Positions 9,317 through 18,611 of a stretch of 64,000 nt of DNA are shown here, one piece after another. The stretch covers positions 1 to 64,000 of the forward strand of contig NZ_DS981490.1 in NCBI RefSeq assembly GCF_000154845.1, given 5' to 3'. The position numbers and the translations under genes are program-made. The DNA is from Phocaeicola coprocola DSM 17136. GTDB taxonomy: Bacteria; Bacteroidota; Bacteroidia; Bacteroidales; Bacteroidaceae. The notes under the pieces were generated by a model. It saw only the letters and a program-made list of their open reading frames with translations. It had not been told where the DNA came from and did no database searches. The first letter of the stretch is position 1; each line of letters starts with the position of its first letter.

Positions 9317-10552
9317 TCAACTGTTACCTCGTTCGTCGAGGTATGAATCCTTAAATCCTAAAAAGTATAATACTCCGTCCAGTCCGATGGTATTTATCGA
9401 CTGTTTTGCATTGGCTTTTACCTTGGGTTTGGCATGAAAGGCAATGCCAAGTCCGGCTACAGAGAGCATAGGAAGATCGTTTGCTCCATCTCCCACGGCA
9501 ATAGTCTGTGCGATATCTACATTTTCTACTTGTGCGATGAGTTGCAGTAATTCGGCCTTGCGCTTTCCGTCTACGATATCACCAACATAACGTCCGGTGA
9601 GTTTGCCGTCTACTATTTCCAGATTGTTGGCATATACATAGTCGATGCCGAAACGTTCTTTCAGGTAGTTGCCGAAATAAGTGAATCCTCCCGACAGGAT
9701 AGCTATCTTGTAGCCGTAACGTTTCAGTACATACATCAGTCGCTCTACTCCTTCAGTGATAGGCAGATTCTCGGCAATGTCTTTCATTACACTTTCGTCC
9801 AGTCCTTTCAGCAAAGCTACGCGCTCTTTGAAGCTTTCGCGGAAGTCTATTTCTCCACGCATAGCACGTTCGGTGATTTCCTGTACCTGTTCACCCACAC
9901 CAGCACGTTTCGCCAGTTCGTCTATTACTTCTGTTTCGATAAGCGTGGAATCCATATCAAAGCAAATCAGTCTTCGCATACGGCGGTACATAGTATCTTT
10001 CTGGAAAGAAAAGTCCATTTCGAGCGTACTGCTTAAACGCATCAGTTCTCCCTGAAGCTCGTCAATGTCACGAGGAGTTCCACGTACGGAGAATTCAATA
10101 CATGCACGTACACTGGCTTTTTGTTCGTCCAAAGGAACACGACCTGTCAGACGACGGATGGCATCGATGTTCAATCCCTGGTTCGCCAGAATTTTGGTTG
10201 CGCCTGCTATTTGTTGGGCAGTCAGTTTTCTTCCCAACAAGGTGAGAATATATCTGTTTTTACCCTGCATACTTACCCATTCTTCGTATTCTTCGCGTGA
10301 AATAGGGTAGAACCGGATGTTTATTCCCAATTCGGAAGCCTTGAACAACAGGTTTTTCATGATGTTACCCGAATCTTGTTCGCTGCATTTAAAAAGAATA
10401 CCCAGCGAAAGAGTGCTGTGAATGTCTGCCTGACCGATATCCATTATGTCTACATCATATCCTGAAAGGATATCTGTTATGGAGGCAGTAAGCCCCGGAC
10501 GGTCCAGACCGCTGATACGTATTAATACGAGTTCGGTATTTGTCTTATCCAT
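9317..10552 (-). CDS. serB: Phosphoserine phosphatase with N-terminal ACT domains
   Basis: A 411-residue protein that dephosphorylates phosphoserine in the last step of serine synthesis. Residues of about 8-180 form two ACT-like regulatory modules (LVLIRISGLDRPGLTASI; a second near 100-180). The HAD core begins with FDMDST (D199 nucleophile, D201 acid/base), followed by ILSGGF and VGDGANDLPM. This matches the long SerB form rather than the short one. The ACT domains suggest control by serine or another amino acid. It is the first gene of the minus-strand pair with the helicase. Confidence 0.92.
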   Translation of the reverse strand: MDKTNTELVLIRISGLDRPGLTASITDILSGYDVDIMDIGQADIHSTLSLGILFKCSEQDSGNIMKNLLFKASELGINIRFYPISREEYEEWVSMQGKNRYILTLLGRKLTAQQIAGATKILANQGLNIDAIRRLTGRVPLDEQKASVRACIEFSVRGTPRDIDELQGELMRLSSTLEMDFSFQKDTMYRRMRRLICFDMDSTLIETEVIDELAKRAGVGEQVQEITERAMRGEIDFRESFKERVALLKGLDESVMKDIAENLPITEGVERLMYVLKRYGYKIAILSGGFTYFGNYLKERFGIDYVYANNLEIVDGKLTGRYVGDIVDGKRKAELLQLIAQVENVDIAQTIAVGDGANDLPMLSVAGLGIAFHAKPKVKANAKQSINTIGLDGVLYFLGFKDSYLDERGNS

Positions 10553-10575
10553 GTATATAATGCTGATATTAGTTG

Positions 10576-10583
10576 CAAATATA
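10576..10583 (-). promoter_or_regulatory. -7 promoter element of serB
   Basis: On the minus strand TATATTTG precedes GC, about 24 nt upstream of the serB ATG at 10552. It matches TAnnTTTG. No clear -33 TTTG is present at the expected distance. Confidence 0.55.
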
Positions 10584-10701
10584 CTGTTTTCTCATAAACT
10601 TGCATAGATATTTGTGAAGATTCTGGACAACCTGAAATATGAAAATATGTTGCAAAACATAAAATATAGCATTTTTATTAGGTCATAAAATAAAAAGTGC
10701 T

Positions 10702-10710
10702 TATCTTTGC
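10702..10710 (+). promoter_or_regulatory. -7 promoter element upstream of 10834
   Basis: TATCTTTGC matches the Bacteroidota -7 consensus. Transcription from here would give an untranslated leader of about 115 nt before the ATG at 10834, long for this phylum, but I see no riboswitch fold in it. Confidence 0.6.
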
Positions 10711-10833
10711 GGCAGATTTCTCAAAAATATGATATGAATCTTCGTTAGTAAGATGCATTTCATCAAGCAATGTTCCGGGTAGAAATCACTGTGAAAGGGC
10801 AGTCCCGGATAGTATTAACTAAAATCAAATTAC

Positions 10834-11328
10834 ATGATTAAAAGTGTAAAATGGTTTTTTGTTGTATTAGTTATTGGTTCCCTAATCTCTCTTAGCTTTA
10901 GTAAAGAGAGTATCCCTGCAGAGAAACTGAAGTTGGGTGATGCAGCCCCTCAGTTGATGCTTTGCGATTCAGTGCAGCTGCTCGACCTGCACGATGCCCG
11001 TGAGGGTTATACGTTGTTGAGCTTCTGGGCAAGTTACGATGCGGCGTCCAGAGAAAAAAATGCCGCATTGGCGCATCTGGCAGATAAACATAGCCAGATA
11101 AAGATGATTTCTGTTTCTTTCGACCGTTATGTTTCGGTTTTCAACGCAACGGTAAAGCAAGACGGACTTTTGAAGAACGACTGCTATGTGGAAACAGATG
11201 GTTCCGATTCGGAAATATTCCGAGCATACGACCTGGAGCGCGGTTTTAAGAATTATCTGATAGATAGCCGCGGAATTATTGTGGCAAAAAATGTAACCGC
11301 AACCGAATTGGCTTCTTACCTGAATTAA
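10834..11328 (+). CDS. Thioredoxin-like (AhpC/TSA fold) protein lacking redox cysteines
   Basis: A 164-residue exported or membrane-anchored protein (hydrophobic residues 5-22). The mature part follows the thioredoxin/AhpC-TSA pattern: LKLGDAAPQL, then LLSFWASYDAASR, where family members have FWASWCxxC, then a strand like MISVSFDR and the end YLIDSRGIIVAKN. Both active-site cysteines are replaced (Y-D-A-A-S), so it cannot be a dithiol oxidoreductase. It may be a structural or binding relative. The only cysteines in the mature chain (LCDS, DCYV) are outside the motif. It stands alone with its own promoter and terminator. Confidence 0.75.
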   Translation: MIKSVKWFFVVLVIGSLISLSFSKESIPAEKLKLGDAAPQLMLCDSVQLLDLHDAREGYTLLSFWASYDAASREKNAALAHLADKHSQIKMISVSFDRYVSVFNATVKQDGLLKNDCYVETDGSDSEIFRAYDLERGFKNYLIDSRGIIVAKNVTATELASYLN

Positions 11329-11381
11329 TGATAAGGTGGGAAGGTGGAGTAGATGAATTTTGAATACAACAAAAAGCAAAA

Positions 11382-11430
11382 AGTTGTCCTGATTTCAGAT
11401 TTTTCTGAAGCGGGCAACTTATTTTTTTGT
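11382..11430 (+). terminator. Terminator after the thioredoxin-like gene
   Basis: Imperfect arms 11382-11398 and 11405-11419 (AGTTGTCC / GGGCAACT at the base) are followed by TTATTTTTTTG. This is a standard hairpin plus U-tract. Confidence 0.65.
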
Positions 11431-11512
11431 ACATATTTTCAGAAAACATCGAGAATTATTGTATAAAAGATGCTGATGTTTTTCCCCTTATTACGTGTTG
11501 TTTTTTTTATAG

Positions 11513-11611
11513 CCTTTTTGCCCTTTACGTATGGATCGTTTTTATCTGCTTTAGCAAACATCTTTTCGATGGAATGTAAAGGCAGCGTGGATGACGTAAA
11601 GGGCTAAAAGG
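11513..11611. repeat. Long imperfect inverted repeat of unknown role
   Basis: Arms 11513-11530 and 11594-11611 are complementary at 17 of 18 positions and enclose 63 nt. The loop has further partial pairing (CTGCTTTAGCA against TGTAAAGGCAG). It lies between convergent genes, but no strong U-tract follows either arm in the right orientation. It could be a structured RNA, a MITE-like remnant or a bidirectional terminator. Confidence 0.45.
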
Positions 11612-11623
11612 TACAACTTTTCT

Positions 11624-12760
11624 TTATTTTGGAGCTTTGCGGTACAAATAAATGGCAATAAACAGATACAGTATGTTTGGAATCCATACGGCAATGGCAG
11701 GCATCATGTTTCCGTTTATGGCAAAGGTCGATGAAATGGTCTGGAACAGAATATACGAGAAACTGAGTCCCAGTCCGATACCTAAGTGCAAGCCCATTCC
11801 TCCTTTTACTTTTCGTGAAGACAGTGACAAGCCGATGGAAGTCAGAATAAATGCAGCAAACGACATGGCTATACGGCGGTGGTATTCTACCTCAAACTCC
11901 TTGATATTGGCAAAACCTCGCTGTTTCTGTTTACTGATGTATTCTTTAAGCTGAGGGCTAGTCATTGTTTCCTGCTGTCCGCGTGTGATAAGAAAATCCT
12001 GAGGTTCCATCTTTATGATAGAATCCAGGCGGTCGCCTCGCGTAATATATTCACGCATGCCTCTCATTTCACGTATCATGTAATCTCTGATAATCCAGCG
12101 GTGATACATAGTGGTGTCGTATGTAGCACGGCGTGCAGTAAGGTGTGATACCAGCTTATGGTCTTCAAACTTGTCAAGAGAGAAGTGGTAGCCGCTTTTA
12201 CTGTAAGCATCGTATCGCTCCATGTAGGCAACTACTCCGCTGTCTACTTCAAGTTGAATGTTTCGTGCATAGTCGGCCGATTTCTTTTTCTTGTAGCGTT
12301 CTTCGAATTTCAAACGGGTGACGCTTCCGGTAGGAATGACTTCCGTACCTAATACGAATGTTACGGCAGAAATGATTCCTGCCGAAATCATATAAGGGAC
12401 CATAAGGCGCTTAAAACTCATTCCGGTAGAAAACATGGCAATGATTTCAGAGTTTTCCGCCAGTTTGGATGTGAAGAAGATAACCGCAATGAAGACGAAC
12501 AACGGACTGAACAAGTTTGTATAATAAGGTATGAAGTTCAGGTAGTAGTCGAATACAATAGCCTTCAGCGGTGCCTTGTTATTGATGAAGTGGTCGATAT
12601 TTTCGTTTACATCGAAAACTACGGCAATAGAAATAATCAAAGCAATGGCGAAAAAGTACGTTCCCAAAAACTTGACAATAATATAACGGTCAAGTCGTTT
12701 CAGCCATTTCTTCTTAAACAGTTCTTTCAGTTGGAATTTGCTTATCTGTTTCATTACCAT
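11624..12760 (-). CDS. LptF/LptG family permease (lipopolysaccharide export)
   Basis: A YjgP/YjgQ-type inner membrane protein, about 378 residues from the ATG at 12760 (or 376 from 12754). It has two transmembrane helices near the N-terminus, a third around 105-125, a large periplasmic beta-jellyroll region in the middle and three helices at the C-terminus (MSFAAFILTSIGLSLSSRK, then IGLGLSFSYILFQ, then WIPNILYLFIAIYLY). This is the LptF/G layout that works with LptB and LptC to move LPS off the inner membrane. An upstream extension to 12862 is open but overlaps tgt and reads as basic nonsense, so I reject it. It is the last gene of lon-tgt-lptF/G. F versus G cannot be decided. Confidence 0.85.
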   Translation of the reverse strand: MVMKQISKFQLKELFKKKWLKRLDRYIIVKFLGTYFFAIALIISIAVVFDVNENIDHFINNKAPLKAIVFDYYLNFIPYYTNLFSPLFVFIAVIFFTSKLAENSEIIAMFSTGMSFKRLMVPYMISAGIISAVTFVLGTEVIPTGSVTRLKFEERYKKKKSADYARNIQLEVDSGVVAYMERYDAYSKSGYHFSLDKFEDHKLVSHLTARRATYDTTMYHRWIIRDYMIREMRGMREYITRGDRLDSIIKMEPQDFLITRGQQETMTSPQLKEYISKQKQRGFANIKEFEVEYHRRIAMSFAAFILTSIGLSLSSRKVKGGMGLHLGIGLGLSFSYILFQTISSTFAINGNMMPAIAVWIPNILYLFIAIYLYRKAPK

Positions 12761-12768
12761 GATTCTTT

Positions 12769-13899
12769 TTATAATCGTGTAGAAATGCGTTTCACCATAG
12801 CAGGCTTCCAGGTAGAGAAGTCGCCGGCGATGATGTGTTTGCGCGCTTCGCCTACCAGCCACAGGTAGAAAGCCAGATTATGTATGGAAGCAATCTGCAA
12901 GGCAAGCAACTCTTGAGCATGGAACAAATGACGCAGATAAGCTCGGCTATACATCGTATCTACATACGAAGCTCCGTCGGCTTCGATAGGAGAGAAGTCG
13001 TTTTCCCATTTCTTATTACGCATGTTCATGATGCCGTCTTTGGTGAAAAGCATACCGTTTCGTCCGTTGCGGGTAGGCATTACACAGTCGAACATGTCGA
13101 CTCCCCGTTCGATACCTTCCAGTATGTTTACCGGGGTTCCTACACCCATCAGATAACGTGGCTTGTCGGTAGGCAGTATTTCGTTGACTACCTCAATCAT
13201 TTCGTACATCTTTTCAGTAGGTTCTCCTACTGCCAATCCGCCGATAGCGTTTCCATCCGCATTTTTTGAAGCGATGTATTCAGCCGAACGCCGGCGCAGA
13301 TCGGGATACACACATCCCTGTACAATCGGGAAGAGTGACTGCTGGTAACCATATTTAGGTTCGGTTTCATTAAAACGGGTAATGCAACGGTCCAGCCAGC
13401 GGTGAGTTAGTTCCATTGACTTCTTGGCATAATTGTAGTCAGCTGTACCTGGAGTACATTCATCGAAAGCCATCATGATGTCAGCTCCGATGGTACGTTC
13501 GATATCCATTACACGTTCGGGAGTAAACAGATGTTTAGAGCCATCGATGTGTGAACGAAACTCCACTCCTTCTTCTCTCATTTTACGGATGCCGGCAAGA
13601 GAAAATACCTGAAAACCTCCGCTGTCTGTCAGCATCGGACGGTCGAAGCCGTTGAATTTATGTAGTCCACCGGCTTTTTCCAGTGTGTCAAGTCCGGGAC
13701 GAAGGTACAAATGATAGGTATTTCCCAAAATAATTTGTGCCTTAATGTCTTCTTTCAGTTCGTGCAGATGAACGGCTTTCACACTGCCCAGTGTTCCCAC
13801 AGGCATGAAGATAGGCGTTTCTATCTGCCCGTGGTCGGTTGTAATCAGTCCGGCGCGGGCGTTGGAACGCGGGTCTGTATATTGTAATTCAAATTTCAT
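12769..13899 (-). CDS. tgt: tRNA-guanine transglycosylase (Tgt), zinc cysteines replaced
   Basis: A 376-residue enzyme that exchanges guanine 34 for a queuosine precursor in GUN-anticodon tRNAs. Seen motifs: DSGGFQVFSL, MAFDECTPG, GGLAVGEP and DMFDCVMPTRNGRNG, whose aspartate is the nucleophile in the family. The segment where most bacterial Tgt have CxCxxC before YSRAYLRHL reads GASYVDTMYSRAYLRHL here, so all three zinc cysteines are absent, while the later IHN histidine is kept. Bacteroidota versions may do this generally. It sits 15 nt after lon and 8 nt before the LptF/G gene. Confidence 0.92.
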   Translation of the reverse strand: MKFELQYTDPRSNARAGLITTDHGQIETPIFMPVGTLGSVKAVHLHELKEDIKAQIILGNTYHLYLRPGLDTLEKAGGLHKFNGFDRPMLTDSGGFQVFSLAGIRKMREEGVEFRSHIDGSKHLFTPERVMDIERTIGADIMMAFDECTPGTADYNYAKKSMELTHRWLDRCITRFNETEPKYGYQQSLFPIVQGCVYPDLRRRSAEYIASKNADGNAIGGLAVGEPTEKMYEMIEVVNEILPTDKPRYLMGVGTPVNILEGIERGVDMFDCVMPTRNGRNGMLFTKDGIMNMRNKKWENDFSPIEADGASYVDTMYSRAYLRHLFHAQELLALQIASIHNLAFYLWLVGEARKHIIAGDFSTWKPAMVKRISTRL

Positions 13900-13914
13900 G
13901 TTATAAGCGAGCTT

Positions 13915-16395
13915 TTACTTTTCTTCTTTTTTCTCGTCAGTCACGGTAAAATCTATGGCATCAGCTACTTTTTCGTCTGTCAGTGCCAGTGTAAGGACTT
14001 CTTTTATATCCTTTACATAGTGGAAGTTCAATCCTTTCAGGTACAATGGCTGAATCTCTTCTATGTCCTTGCGGTTTTCTTCGCAGAGAATAATATCAGT
14101 GATTCCGGCACGTTTGGCTGCCAGGATTTTTTCTCTGATTCCACCTACCGGCAATACTTTTCCACGAAGTGTAATCTCACCTGTCATAGCCAGGTTCGCT
14201 TTTACTTTCCGCTGGGTAAGTGCCGAAGCCAGCGAGGTAACCATCGTGATGCCGGCAGAAGGACCGTCTTTAGGAATTGCTCCTTCTGGTACGTGTATAT
14301 GAATATTCCAGTTGTCGAAAATGCCTTCAGGCAGATCGAGCAGATGGGTATGTGCTTTCAGATACTCCAGAGCCAGCATAGCTGATTCTTTCATGACATC
14401 TCCTAAGTTACCAGTCAGGGTAAGTCGTCCACCTTTTCCTTTGCTCAAGCTGGTCTCTACGAACAGGATTTCTCCTCCTACGGCAGTCCATGCAAGGCCT
14501 GTTACTACACCTGCATATTCATTTCCCTGATACTTGTCGCGTGAATATTCCGGAACTCCCAGATATTGTCTGATATCGGCAGGTTTCAGTTCATGCAGCC
14601 CTTCGAACTTGTCGCTGGCAATCTCGAGAGCTATTTTGCGCATTACCTTGCTGATTTTCTTTTCCAGTTCACGTACTCCGCTTTCGCGTGTATAGTTTTC
14701 TATGATATACTCAATGGCAGGTTTGGTAAACTTTACATGTTCACGCTTTAAACCTGTAGCCTCCATTTCTTTCGGGATAAGATGGCGGCGGGCAATTTCT
14801 ATTTTCTCTTCGGTGATATATCCACTTACTTCAATCAGCTCCATACGGTCGAGCAACGGAGTCGGAATCGTACCCAGATTGTTTGCCGTAGCAATGAACA
14901 TGACTTTCGACAAATCGTAGTCGAGATCAATGTAATTGTCGTGGAACGAGTTATTTTGTTCCGGGTCGAGAACTTCAAGCATAGCTGAAGCTGGATCTCC
15001 CTGACGGTCACTGCTTAATTTATCTATCTCATCGAGGATGATAACCGGATTTGAGGCTTCTGCCTTGATAAGACTTTTAATGATACGTCCTGGCATTGCT
15101 CCGATGTATGTTTTGCGATGTCCGCGTATTTCTGCTTCATCATGTACGCCTCCTAGCGACATACGTATGTATTTGCGCTTGAGGGCGGCAGCGATAGAGC
15201 GTCCCAACGATGTCTTACCAACTCCCGGAGGGCCGTACAGACAAATGATCGGTGATTTCAGGTCGCCTTTCAGTTTTAAGACAGCAAGATGTTCCAATAT
15301 ACGCTCTTTTACCTTTTCCAGTCCGTAATGATCTTTATTCAGAACTTTTTCCGCGTTGGGTATGTTCAGGACGTCTGTAGTATAGACCTCCCATGGCAAT
15401 GCCAATAACGTTTGCAGGTAGTTGAGCTGTACGTTGTAGTCGGGCGACTGTGGATTGATGCGCTCCAGTTTCGAAACTTCGCGTTCGAAAACTTCGGCTA
15501 CTTCTTTTTTCCACTTTTTCTCCTTTCCTTTCTTGCGGAGTTCTTCTATTTCATCATCCTGTCCGTGTCCCAACTCATCCTGAATATTCTTTATCTGTTG
15601 TTGCAAGAAATATTCACGCTGCTGTTTGTCAAGTTCTTCCCGTGTACGCATCTGAATATCTTGCTTCAGATTTGCCAACTTGGTTTCGCGGTTGAGCACT
15701 TGTATCAGATTGTACAAGCGGTCTTTCAGTGTATTCTGGTTGAGCAAATGAAACTTGTCTTCTATCGAAAGAGGGAAGTTTGTACAGATATAATCTACAA
15801 GAATGTGGTTCTTTGGTAAATTCTTTAAAGCGAAAGTGATATCCGGGCTTATCTGTTCTGATGCTTCGATATAATTATTGCTTAACTCGATGCAGGTGTC
15901 CATCAAAGCCTTGAATTCGTCAGAATCTGTCGGTTCCATCTGCTCTTCTATCAGGCTTACTTTTCCTCTCAGGTAGGGGCGTGTACCTGTTGCTTCATCA
16001 AGATGTACCTTGATGTTGCTTGCCTGAAGGATGACAGTTGTGTTTCCACCAGGCATTTCGAATACGCGTAATACGCGTCCGATAACAGCAACAGGATGCA
16101 AGTCTGATATTCCGGGATCTTCTACTTCTGCAACTTTTTGTGTGGCAATGATAATATGTTTTTTATCTTTCATCGCGTCATGCACAAGTTTCAGTGTAGT
16201 ACGTCGGCCAGCAGTGACAGGCATGACTACGCTGGGAAACATTACCATGTTGCGTAAAGTCATGATGGGGAATTCCTTCTCCAGTTCATCTGCTGACAGA
16301 TTTTCGGGAGCAGTTTCTATTTCTGTTACCATTGAAAGTTCATCATTTCCAGTTTTTATCGAACTGTCCGTTTCTATTTTCTTTCTTCTTACCAT
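13915..16395 (-). CDS. lon: ATP-dependent protease Lon
   Basis: An 826-residue cytosolic serine-lysine protease that degrades misfolded and regulatory proteins. Residues of about 40-250 form the LON substrate-binding domain, then a coiled-coil rich helical part ([15 protein letters not shown]). The AAA+ module has Walker [10 protein letters not shown] and Walker [10 protein letters not shown]. The protease domain ends with DGPSAGITM (catalytic Ser) and [14 protein letters not shown] (catalytic Lys region). The length is normal for LonA. It is the first gene of the minus-strand operon with tgt and LptF/G, and has its own promoter at 16451-16458. Confidence 0.95.
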   Translation of the reverse strand: MVRRKKIETDSSIKTGNDELSMVTEIETAPENLSADELEKEFPIMTLRNMVMFPSVVMPVTAGRRTTLKLVHDAMKDKKHIIIATQKVAEVEDPGISDLHPVAVIGRVLRVFEMPGGNTTVILQASNIKVHLDEATGTRPYLRGKVSLIEEQMEPTDSDEFKALMDTCIELSNNYIEASEQISPDITFALKNLPKNHILVDYICTNFPLSIEDKFHLLNQNTLKDRLYNLIQVLNRETKLANLKQDIQMRTREELDKQQREYFLQQQIKNIQDELGHGQDDEIEELRKKGKEKKWKKEVAEVFEREVSKLERINPQSPDYNVQLNYLQTLLALPWEVYTTDVLNIPNAEKVLNKDHYGLEKVKERILEHLAVLKLKGDLKSPIICLYGPPGVGKTSLGRSIAAALKRKYIRMSLGGVHDEAEIRGHRKTYIGAMPGRIIKSLIKAEASNPVIILDEIDKLSSDRQGDPASAMLEVLDPEQNNSFHDNYIDLDYDLSKVMFIATANNLGTIPTPLLDRMELIEVSGYITEEKIEIARRHLIPKEMEATGLKREHVKFTKPAIEYIIENYTRESGVRELEKKISKVMRKIALEIASDKFEGLHELKPADIRQYLGVPEYSRDKYQGNEYAGVVTGLAWTAVGGEILFVETSLSKGKGGRLTLTGNLGDVMKESAMLALEYLKAHTHLLDLPEGIFDNWNIHIHVPEGAIPKDGPSAGITMVTSLASALTQRKVKANLAMTGEITLRGKVLPVGGIREKILAAKRAGITDIILCEENRKDIEEIQPLYLKGLNFHYVKDIKEVLTLALTDEKVADAIDFTVTDEKKEEK

Positions 16396-16450
16396 ATTCG
16401 CGTTTTGTGTATTTTTAATAAGAGCATGTTTGAAAGCTCAAAAACGAGTA

Positions 16451-16458
16451 CAAAGTTA
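16451..16458 (-). promoter_or_regulatory. -7 promoter element of lon
   Basis: Minus strand TAACTTTG, matching TAnnTTTG, about 56 nt upstream of the lon ATG. No heat-shock inverted repeat is evident nearby. Confidence 0.55.
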
Positions 16459-16588
16459 ATCATTCCACTTCGAATACGGAAGCGGATTTGTCGTAAATGC
16501 AATGTGTCAAACAAAATAAATGACACTTTTACACTGAAAAGCCATGTATTTTATTTATTTTTGACGGAAAATAAGAAATATAAGTAAT

Positions 16589-17299
16589 ATGCCTAATCCA
16601 TATTTTAAGTTCAAGCAGTTCACGGTTTTTCACGATCGTTGCGCCATGAAAGTTGGTACAGACGGTGTGCTTCTCGGAGCATGGGTGCAAGTCGACACGG
16701 CAAAAAGGGTGCTTGATATAGGGACGGGAACAGGTTTGATTGCCCTGATGGTGGCCCAGCGTTCTGCTGCTTGTGTCGTAGGAACTGATATTGACGGGGA
16801 GGCTGTAGAACAGGCAATGGAAAATGTAAATGCATCACCGTGGAAAAATCGGATCTGTATCTGCCGGAAAGATGTTATGCAGATGAATGGAGAGGAATAT
16901 GGAAGTTTCGATGTAATAGTGTCTAATCCTCCCTATTTTGTGGAAGAAGTACGTTGCCCGGATGAACGACGGGATACGGCACGGCATACGGGAAACCTTA
17001 CATTTGGAAATTTGTTGACTGCGGTAGAAAAGCTTTTGACGGAAGATGGAGTTTTTTCTGTGATTATTCCGGCAGATGCTGGCGATTTCTTCGTTTCCCT
17101 TGCTGCGGAGAAACATCTTTATATACAACGGAAGACGTTGGTTCATACTAAACCTGGGGCTGAGCCTAAACGTGTGTTACTGGCTTTTGGTCGGAAGATA
17201 TGTGCCTATGATACAGAGCATCTGGTTGTAGAGCTGGATCGTCATGTGTACAGCAAAGACTATATTGAACTGACGAAAGATTTTTATTTGAATATGTAG
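16589..17299 (+). CDS. trmN6: tRNA1(Val) (adenine(37)-N6)-methyltransferase
   Basis: A 236-residue SAM-dependent methyltransferase of the YfiC/TrmN6 family. The N-terminus (FKQFTVFHDRCAMKVGTDGVLLGAW) is family-typical. The SAM motif is VLDIGTGTGLIAL, the acidic ligand VGTDID, and the catalytic NPPY is at SNPPYF, as in N6-adenine enzymes. In Escherichia coli the protein modifies A37 of tRNA-Val. It is transcribed divergently from lon and ends at a bidirectional hairpin shared with the lipid kinase. Confidence 0.88.
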   Translation: MPNPYFKFKQFTVFHDRCAMKVGTDGVLLGAWVQVDTAKRVLDIGTGTGLIALMVAQRSAACVVGTDIDGEAVEQAMENVNASPWKNRICICRKDVMQMNGEEYGSFDVIVSNPPYFVEEVRCPDERRDTARHTGNLTFGNLLTAVEKLLTEDGVFSVIIPADAGDFFVSLAAEKHLYIQRKTLVHTKPGAEPKRVLLAFGRKICAYDTEHLVVELDRHVYSKDYIELTKDFYLNM

Positions 17300-17307
17300 A
17301 TACTTTT

Positions 17308-17336
17308 ACGCCCTATACCTGAACGGAATAGGGCGT
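17308..17336. terminator. Hairpin between convergent trmN6 and the lipid kinase
   Basis: ACGCCCTAT at 17308-17316 pairs perfectly with ATAGGGCGT at 17328-17336, with an 11-nt loop. T-rich flanks are weak on both sides, so a bidirectional role is inferred. Confidence 0.6.
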
Positions 17337-17352
17337 GATCTGGTTAAAATCT

Positions 17353-18387
17353 TTAATTTCTTTTGGATAGCCTGCGTAATAAGTTGTGGTTTATCTGCAA
17401 AAGTTCTTTGTGCTTACGCGTAATGGCTGATGTAATCGGGCGGCTACCTATAAAATCGGTAAAATGTTGAAGCACATTAAATGCCTCTACACCCGACTTT
17501 GTTTTCTGTGGAGCTATTACTTTAAGTCCTTTTGAAATAACTTCCACCTCAAGGTCTTTTCCTCCCATAGCGGGATCTCCGTCGAAATGGAATACTCCTT
17601 CCTTCGTGCGATGTATGGTAATCTTTTTTTCTTTCAGTGTCTTAATGCGGCTGTTTTGGTCAATTGTCTTGTTGAACAGCTGGAAAGAAAGTGCCGGGAC
17701 ATCCAGAACAGTAAAAGGCTCAAGTATAGTGATATCCATCATGCCATCCGTAAGTGACGCCTGGGGAGCTATATAGGCGTTGTTACCGTATTGTGAAGCA
17801 TTGGCACATGCTATTAAAAAGGCCTTATAACGTACAGTGCCCGAAGAATTTTCTATCTCGTATGTTTCTGGCCGATAGGTAAGACTTTCGTGCAAGGTAT
17901 TTTCAAGATAGGTGAGTAGTCCTCTCTTTCCTGAATCGGCGAATTTAAGGCTTACGAAAGCATCGAAACCAACTCCGCAGGTGCAGAAGAAAGGGCGACT
18001 GTCTATCGTTCCGTAATCGATGGTTTTAATATAGCCTTGATTTAAGACATCAATAGCTCCGCGTGCTTCCAGAGGAATGTGCAAATGTCTTGCCAATCCG
18101 TTGCCCGATCCGCAAGGAATAATTCCCATGGCCGTGTCAGTATGTATAAGTGAGCGTCCTATTTCATTGATAGTTCCGTCTCCTCCTATAGCTACCACGA
18201 TGTCTTTTTTCTCTTCGGCAGCCTGGCGGGCTATTTCGATAGCATGTCCGGCATATTCGGTTTTACGTATCGTATAATTATATAATGAGTGGTCTAGTCT
18301 TTTCTCTATCTGGTGCAAGATAAACTCTTTGCTGTGAGTGCCTGATATAGGATTGACTATAAATACTATTTCTTTTTTTGAATCCAT
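17353..18387 (-). CDS. Diacylglycerol-kinase family lipid kinase (YegS/BmrU-like)
   Basis: A 344-residue cytosolic lipid kinase. It starts with the family nucleotide-binding strand IVFIVNPISGTHSK and has the DAGK catalytic motif VAIGGDGTINEI, then IPCGSGNGLARHL. The C-terminal domain is the usual beta-sandwich, with the late FDGDP motif. Such enzymes phosphorylate diacylglycerol, undecaprenol-like lipids or sphingoid bases. The substrate here is not readable. The gene is divergent from serine palmitoyltransferase, separated by 224 nt, so a sphingolipid substrate is worth considering. It ends 17 nt from the terminator. Confidence 0.85.
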   Translation of the reverse strand: MDSKKEIVFIVNPISGTHSKEFILHQIEKRLDHSLYNYTIRKTEYAGHAIEIARQAAEEKKDIVVAIGGDGTINEIGRSLIHTDTAMGIIPCGSGNGLARHLHIPLEARGAIDVLNQGYIKTIDYGTIDSRPFFCTCGVGFDAFVSLKFADSGKRGLLTYLENTLHESLTYRPETYEIENSSGTVRYKAFLIACANASQYGNNAYIAPQASLTDGMMDITILEPFTVLDVPALSFQLFNKTIDQNSRIKTLKEKKITIHRTKEGVFHFDGDPAMGGKDLEVEVISKGLKVIAPQKTKSGVEAFNVLQHFTDFIGSRPITSAITRKHKELLQINHNLLRRLSKRN

Positions 18388-18518
18388 TTTGCGGGTGGGT
18401 TGGTTTTTAAGTAAACAAAAGTACGACTATTTTGTTTATCAGATGGTATTTTTTATGTATAAATGATGTCAGAGAAGTTTTTTTTGCTTTAACGAGCACA
18501 TGAAATAATGAAAATTAT

Positions 18519-18527
18519 TATCTTTGC
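18519..18527 (+). promoter_or_regulatory. -7 promoter element of serine palmitoyltransferase
   Basis: TATCTTTGC matches the consensus and gives a leader of about 78 nt before the ATG at 18612. The -33 position has no TTTG. Confidence 0.6.
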
Positions 18528-18611
18528 ACACTCTTTTTTGAAATTGCCGGCATGAAGCGTCCGGTTAATATAAATAATGTAAGTCGTTCAGGGCTTACCA
18601 GCTATTAGAAT

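Noticed and set aside
12761-12862. N-terminal extension of the LptF/G protein
   Set aside because: It overlaps tgt and is basic low-quality sequence; the ATG at 12760 is right after the tgt stop.
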